Source of the DNA: Campanula takesimana
Taxonomy: Eukaryota > Streptophyta > Magnoliopsida > Asterales > Campanulaceae
Direction of reading: 5' to 3'
Assembly: GCA_026119855.1 (NCBI GenBank)
Contig: JAOWBW010000144.1
Span: forward strand, 1,199,350-1,263,349
DNA length: 64,000 bases
A program made the translations under genes and the position numbers. Below are positions 58,677-64,000 of the stretch, one piece after another (position 1 is the first letter of the stretch; each line of letters starts with the position of its first letter). The notes beneath the pieces were generated by a model. That model worked only from the letters and a program-made list of their open reading frames with translations, ran no database searches and was not told the origin of the DNA.

Positions 58677-59086
58677 CTAATCTTTATTCGGTTTGGGAAC
58701 CCATTGCTTCTTACTATAGCCTTTGACCTTCTTAGGTAGGGGCGGAGCACTCTTGGAACCACCAAGGCGAGAGAAGACGTTAGGACGAGACGGAGCTTCT
58801 TCTTACCTTTGCCTTTGTCAAAAGAAGCCTTGACCGGAGCCTTGTAAGGACGCTTCCACACATGAGGAGAATGGCCCTTGCCTTTGCCTTTCTTATTCTT
58901 CGGAAAATAATGTGGCCAAGGGGCTTCAACAGGAACCATCGGCTTCGAAGGCTCCGCAAAAACCTCATTTGGCCTCCCCAAACGGTCAAAGACACTTGGG
59001 CGTGCCTTCACAATAGGGACGGACTTCACTTGCTCACCTTCAGGGACGGACACTTTCACCTCAAAGGAAAAAGTCATGGGGGCCAT
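58677..59086 (-). pseudogene. Tat-R antisense ORF A (basic, Lys/Pro-rich protein)
   Basis: On the minus strand from ATG 59086: MAPMTFSFEVKVSVPEGEQV, then a SVFDRLGRPNEVF block and a KGKGKG / KGKGKKK basic region. A shift near 58795 leads into a second FSRLG-containing block and a Lys-rich tail ending at TAG (58679-58677). Its 3' end aligns with the Tat-L antisense gene, but no mobile-domain block is present. A TATA-like CATTTAAACC lies about 70 bp upstream (59155-59163). The basic composition suggests nucleic-acid binding; the function is not known. Confidence 0.55.
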
Positions 59087-59634
59087 TCTTGATGAGAATT
59101 GGAGACTTAAAGAGATGAGAAGTAGTGCGGAATATTGTTGTGTGACCAAACTGGTTTAAATGGGTTCAAATTTTTAGCTGTTGGAAGACCCAGTTCAGAA
59201 AAGAAAGGGGCTGTAAATCAGCAGCCCAGACGTAGGCGCCTCCCCCTTTGGATTTGAACCGCGTGCGCCTCCCGTCTCCATTGCCAGATGCGCGCGCCGT
59301 TGACAGACGACAGAACAGAACAGCCCTTGTCAGTTCAGCAGCTGTCCAGGCATTTCAATGCCTTCAAACCTGCAATCAGTTCAGAATCTACAACAACAAA
59401 GCAACATTCACCCGCCACAAGTGGAACACTTTGGGCACACATTTTGTTTGTAAAGAGTCGAAACCTAAGATCGAGTCTAAATAAAACATAAAAAATGTAG
59501 ATAAAATAGCTAGGATTGTAAATATGTGCTAAAAGTTATTACATGTTAAAGAATAAATTGTTCAGGCACTCGTCCTCCCCAGTCTACTCCGAACCATCAC
59601 CAGTGGCACTGTGCTCATCCCCCTCATCACCACT
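59087..59634 (-). other. Upstream region of antisense ORF A and 3' flank of ORF B
   Basis: A GC-rich cluster at 59231-59303 (GGCGCCTCC, GCGTGCGCCTCC, ATGCGCGCGCC) lies upstream of the TATA-like site in minus-strand orientation. 59480-59634 is AT-rich, between the two antisense genes. No further gene was recognised; two short plus-strand frames here lack any family resemblance. Confidence 0.5.
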
Positions 59635-61941
59635 CTATGTCTCTTCATCGTCATCATCGGACTCTTCTTCAGACTCCTCAACAACGATCTCGTGACGTTT
59701 CTTTGGCATCCTTGCCGATGAACTAGCACCTCCGTGGCTCAAACTCCTGCTCAGTGACTGCCTAGCGTCATCCACATCAAGGGCTGCATCTCTGCAACCT
59801 CGCCCCATGCCACGGGCACCCCGAGCCATGCCTCTAGCAGCTCCAGACACAGTCCCCGTAGCCTCCCTAGTCAGGTTCACCATGTCCCTACAGAGATCCA
59901 GGACTCTCTCCTCCAAACGGCACAGCCTGCTCCTCATCCCCTTGTTCTGGCGGCCTATGTTCCTATAAGCAGCCACAGGTACCTGTCACAACAGAAATAG
60001 GAAACTACATCAGTGTACTAATATGAGACAGACTAGAACAGAAAGGTGGGACATAATCAGAAACGTGCAAGAAGTAAAAGTCATACCATAGCAGTCTGGG
60101 CCGGGGGCTCCCTCTCCGGTGACATATCTTCAGGGACAATCTCCCTCTGCTCATCAACAACCCCAAAGTTGGAGTAGGTATAATACGAAGGAGGCAGAGG
60201 AGGATCGAAGAAATAACCCGCCCCTGTGGAGTAGAACTGCGTAGAGGTAGAGGGGGCATGCTGTGTTCCCCGTGGATCGGCATACATAAAACCCGGCATC
60301 AAATGTTTCGCCCAAAAAAGGCTATAATCCTGGTAAAGATAGATGAAAGGGGTAGCATCAACCCCTGCCACATACATGGCCCTATCATCCTCAAACAGTG
60401 CTCCCCAGTTACGAGGACAGAAAGGAGGAAACTCTGGGACCGCCGGCCTAGGCGGGTTATGGTAATCCACCATCTGGCTCCCATGCTGCCAGTACACCCT
60501 CTCTCCCAAGTACATAGCCATGCACTCCACCGAGCTCATCAGTAATCTAGAACAAGTGGGGAACAGCGTGTGCTCTATGTCAACATAAATCGGCCTCTAG
60601 GGGAACAATGACTGAGACACGGACTCAGGCCTCAGACCATCCAGATACTGCCGAGCTGAAACCAAGCCAATGGGGATAGTGCTGGTTTTCACATTTCTGG
60701 CCTTGTAAGACCACCTAGCACAATCAGGATACAGGGGCTGACCCTCTCTCCCAATCCTGAAGTCCCTCATGCCCAGAATGGCAAAAGCCCACAGTTGTAA
60801 ACAGAAGCAAGGGCAGAAATTAAACATAGTTGAAAGTGCAGAAAAGACAGAAATCTAAAAAGGCAAAACAGTAAATGTACCTCCCAAGCAAGGGAAAATC
60901 CCGTGACTGAGCTCCTAGTCGAACGATAAGTCAAGTCCATACCGTGATAGCAAGCAGCTAGACCCGCTGCACCCCAGTTATATTGCGCAGCCTGGTCCAA
61001 GTCTATTAGGAGGTCCAGCAGGGATAAGGCCGCAGAACATCCCCCATTCGCAAAAAGCGTGTGGGACAAAGCGTACCAGATAAAGCATCGGGCCACCGCC
61101 TCGACCCTGTCAGCAGTAACTCCCCGAGACTCAGCCTCAAGGACTCTAAAGTAAGACCGAATCCTCCCCCGGGTCAGTTAAGAGTTCTTCACCACAAACT
61201 CGCACTCGACTAGAGCCAACAACTCAGCAGGTGTCCTAGCAATCCCGCTAACACCACAAGGGACCGGCACCCCAGAAAAAAAACCGGTCAGAGCCATAAA
61301 GTCAGTAGGGGTCATAGTCACCTCCCCTATCGGCAAGTGGAAGGTGTGAGTAGTGTCCCACCATCGCTCCCTCAAAGCCTGAATCACATCAGGATCATTC
61401 TTCAACGAAGGCAGACTGGTAATAAAAGGGCCAAAAAATGTAGCGGCCACCCAAGTCTGTACATTCTCTGGCAGTTTCCTCCATACAAAAACGGGCGCCT
61501 GAGCCCCACCACGGATCTCGGTCAAACGGTTCCACCTCTGAAAGGAAAACAAGAGACAAAGGAAAAATTCGTCAGCATAACGGCTAGAAAATGGCCAAAC
61601 CCAACACGAAGAATTCAACAAAATCACCATGTGCAAACAAGTGTGTGAGCATGCAAATGGGTGTCCAAGTATTCCTTTCGCAACAAATCAACAAGAAAAA
61701 TAACATGCAGCCATGATCAAAAGGGTTGCTGCAGCAGTATTACGGGCAACAATGACATAGCCCCAAAATGCGAAAAATCAACAAGGAGAGGCGAAATCCT
61801 TACCAATCCCGTAGAAACAAAGTGGGGGATATGAGTATGGGACTCATAAGTCAGTTGCCTTGGGTCCATAGCCTCGATCCCAACCTCGGCTTCTTCACCC
61901 ATGGGCATCTCGAAAGGGGGTGTTTGATGAGAACTCGACAT
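59635..61941 (-). pseudogene. Tat-R antisense ORF B: four-exon plant-mobile-domain gene
   Basis: Opposite strand to pol. Predicted exons: 61941-61804, 61537-60881, 60794-60087 and 59982-59635; all introns (266, 86 and 104 bp) are phase 0. Donors are G/GTAAGG, G/GTACAT and G/GTATGA. Acceptors are TTTCAG and GACAG; the second acceptor reads CAA where CAG is expected. Exon 1 starts MSSSHQTPPFEMP. Exon 2 holds the mobile-domain block (LPENVQTWVAATFFGPFI, then RWWDTTHTFHLPIGEVTM). Exon 3 holds LGMRDFRIGREGQPLYPDC and an aromatic/proline-rich part. Exon 4 is an RG-rich then acidic tail (EEESD-D-rich). In-frame stops lie at 61180-61178 and 60599-60597; no shifts. Length about 616 codons. Plant-mobile-domain proteins act in silencing and meristem maintenance in plants; the role here is unknown. 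Confidence 0.72.
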
Positions 61942-62519
61942 GATTCCTCGATAGAATGGTCTCAAATGAACAAAAGAAGCGTTTTGGGATGATTTCCTCG
62001 CAGAATTTTAACTCAGAATACAGAGAGTTTGGGCTATTTTTGAACTTGCCTCGAACAGAATGAGCAGTTTCTGAATATATGCTGAACTTAAGCGCGATGC
62101 GCGCGCCTCCTGGTGCCCCTACGTGCCGCGCGCGCGTCCCATAGCCGTTCTCAGACACGGGAGCCTCCCGTGTCCAGTCAAACCCAGCTGCAAGTTCCCA
62201 TGCAGGAATAAATACATCACATCAATATGCATTCAACACCCATCCGAGTTTTCAGCTCCGCCTTAGGGTGCTTCAAGTACAAAAATTCCACAACGGACAC
62301 CGTTAAATCCGACGGTTACAAAAGTCAAGGTCAATCTCAACATTTTCCTCGCTAAAGGGAAAACATTCTTCCGGTCCACAGTCAACTGTGCCCGCACCCC
62401 GCAAAAGTCAACTGCAACTCCAAACAGCACACAGCTTCAAAACAGCAATTTGGTCCGCGGTGAACCACCGGAATCACCACCTCTTTATCAAGCAAAGTCT
62501 ACAAATTCACTTTCATCTC
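61942..62519 (-). promoter_or_regulatory. Upstream region of antisense ORF B
   Basis: In minus-strand orientation, a GC-rich cluster at 62091-62166 (GACGCGCGCGCGGCACG, AGGCGCGCGCATCGCGC) is followed by TATA-like sites (about 62076-62082 and CAAAAATAGCCC near 62029-62043), then about 90 bp to the ATG at 61941. The layout matches that of the LTR promoters. 62340-62480 matches Tat-L 33400-33540 in reverse. Confidence 0.5.
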
Positions 62520-62980
62520 AAGTCCCCTATACGGACTCTACATCAGCAGACGGATTCTCGGATCCCGCTACTCCCCTATACGGACTCTAAATCAACAGAC
62601 GGATTCTCAGATCCCGCTAGTCCCCATTACGGACTCTACATCAGCAGACAGATTCTCAGATCCCGCTAGTCTCCTATACGGACTCTACATCAGCAGAAGG
62701 ATTCTCGGATCCCGCTAGTCCCCTATATGGACTCTACATCAGCAGACGGATTCTCGGATCCCGCTAGTCCCCTATACGGACTCTACATCAGCAGACGGAT
62801 TCTCGGATCCCGCTAGTCCCCTATACGGACTCTAAATCAGCAGACAGATTCTCGGATCCCGTTAGTCCCCTATACGGACTCTACATCAGTAGATGGATTC
62901 TTGGATCCTACTAGTCCCCTATACGGACTCCACATCAGCAGACGGGTTCTCGGATCCCGCTAGTCCCCTATACGGACTGT
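62520..62980 (+). repeat. Tandem array of ~49-bp units in the Tat-R 3' region
   Basis: About ten copies of a 49-bp unit with core CCCCTATACGGACTCTACAT and GACGGATTCTCGGATCCCGC, a few substitutions apart. It sits between the antisense genes and the 3' LTR. The cores CGGACTC and CGGATTC also occur in the Tat-L array (in reverse), but the unit length differs. Confidence 0.92.
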
Positions 62981-63185
62981 AAACATTGGCCACGGTGGGC
63001 CGATCTATCACCGCACCCCTTCTATCAGTAAAAGTCGCTCACACAGGGATTGCACCTCTATCTCTTGTAATTTCAAGATTCTTGTTTTCATCGAGTCTTT
63101 ACTTTTTTCTTGGTGATGTCCTCGGCGGATGTTTTGTTCTTTGGTCGACGCATTTTGCTTTGCAATCCACGTCACCGAGGGGCTC
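62981..63185 (+). other. Tat-R 3' end before the LTR
   Basis: Non-coding. 63065-63185 matches Tat-L 32553-32680 in reverse (TCATCGAGTCTTT, TTCTTGGTGATGTCCTC). The stretch CCGAGGGGCTC precedes the LTR and would be the polypurine tract, although it is not purely purine. Confidence 0.75.
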
Positions 63186-64000
63186 TGTAGACACCCCGCC
63201 TTGGACCGCTCACCCTGATTGCACATTTGGTTTTGTGTCTCTCCCTATTTTAAGTGTTTCTCGTTAGTTTCTGTTACTTCCGTTAAGTTCCTGACTGACT
63301 TCGTTAAGTTCAGGGACCAAACTGAATAACAGTGCTGACTTTCTAGTCCATTCTGTTATTTTTGCCATCTCCAAGGCGCGCGCTTCCATCCTTTGGGGCC
63401 AGAGGCGCGCGCATCCCGCCAGCAAGGCAAGAGGCGCGCGCATCCCACCAGCAAGGCAGGAGGCGCGCGCACCTGGGCGTCAGTTACAGATTTCTGTCCA
63501 AGAACCCCTCCCTTGCTCCTTTGAACAGGATTTGCCCGGGAAACTGATGTTGTTGACTTGGTTTTGGCACCAAAAACTCACCTTCTTCACCTATATAAAC
63601 ACCTCTAATTCACCTTTGAATGGAGGAAGATTTTTGATCACTAACAAAACTATACACAAAATATACTTGCAAGGCATTTCTCAAGAGTCACTCTTTGAAG
63701 TTCTTGGAAGCATAGGTAAAGACTATTCTTTCCTCTCATCTCTTCTACTTCATCTCTCCTCTCTTTCTTTTATTTTAATCAAAGTGCAATCACCCAAACA
63801 TTTTGGGACATGACACCAAAGGCTACTTCACTTCATTGAAGCTAGTCAAGGAGTTATCTCCTTACATTCCAAAACACCTTTCAAAACCCCCTTTTTTTCA
63901 TCAAAGAATAAGAACATTTTATCATTCATGTAGATTTTGATCAAGCAAGACCAACTTTAGTTGGGCGAGAAGGGTGTTTAAGTACTTCCCATCTCTTAAC
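63186..64000 (+). repeat. Tat-R 3' LTR, cut by the window end
   Basis: TGTAGACACCCCGCC..., 815 of about 980 bp present. The GC-rich cluster at 63372-63482 has four units against three in the 5' LTR. TATA box at 63592-63599. Confidence 0.93.
63592..63599 (+). promoter_or_regulatory. TATA box, Tat-R 3' LTR
   Basis: CTATATAAACACC, same context as 41620. Confidence 0.65.

Larger units (their letters stand above)
41243..64000 (+). mobile_element. Tat-R: Tat/Ogre-type gypsy element, runs past the window end
   Basis: 5' LTR, TGGCGACTCC primer site, gag, protease, RT, RNase H, archaeal-type RNase H, integrase, spacer, two genes on the opposite strand, 49-bp tandem repeats, 3' LTR (cut by the window end). 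The second RNase H is the diagnostic trait of the Tat lineage. Tekay is nested in gag. LTRs differ by roughly 2-3% by eye, more than those of the Tekay inside it, as nesting order requires. The candidate target duplication is CCCAC at 41238-41242. Confidence 0.9.

Noticed and set aside
62520..62980. Regular 49-bp repeats that might suggest a CRISPR array
   Set aside because: Units are contiguous without unique spacers, the context is a plant retrotransposon, and no cas genes are present.

Overview
This is plant nuclear DNA made almost entirely of nested LTR retrotransposons. There is no sign of bacterial or organellar sequence and no ordinary host gene. The elements include Ty1/copia polyproteins with a tRNA-Met primer site, an Athila-like gag/protease, a Tat/Ogre-type Ty3/gypsy pol with a second archaeal-type RNase H, a chromodomain-bearing Tekay/Del-type chromovirus, and plant-mobile-domain proteins. 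This mix points to a land plant with a repeat-rich genome, probably a eudicot. The species cannot be named from the window.

Nesting, oldest to youngest, is fixed by target-site duplications (TSDs). The outermost layer is an Athila-like gypsy (1-288, 28002-31575). Its gag is split by copia-1 (289-27996, TSD TTTTT). Copia-1 in turn holds a 3.9-kb chromovirus solo LTR in its leader (3075-6970, TSD AATTT). It also holds a composite of two decayed copia-3 elements inside its integrase (9409-24472, TSD GTTCG), with the inner copy at 16187-23157 (TSD ATATC).

The Athila 3' LTR is hit by a minus-strand Tat element, Tat-L (31576-41242). Copia-2 (35036-38773, TSD TCAGT) interrupts the antisense gene of Tat-L. 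A plus-strand Tat element, Tat-R (41243 to beyond 64000), sits in the Tat-L leader. Tat-R is itself split in gag by a young Tekay-like chromovirus (44077-52922, TSD ATTGT).

None of the elements is intact. Tat-R and copia-1 each keep one unshifted gag-pol frame broken only by stop codons. Tekay has one frameshift and one stop. Copia-2, Tat-L and the Athila have large internal deletions. Copia-3 is decayed throughout.

The most interesting content is in the Tat elements. Both carry genes on the strand opposite to pol, between pol and the 3' LTR. In Tat-R one of these is a four-exon plant-mobile-domain gene with phase-0 introns. Tat-L carries a different, single-frame gene in the same place. A second recurring feature is a cluster of GC-rich self-complementary motifs. 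It lies upstream of the TATA-like box in several unrelated LTR families and also upstream of the antisense genes.
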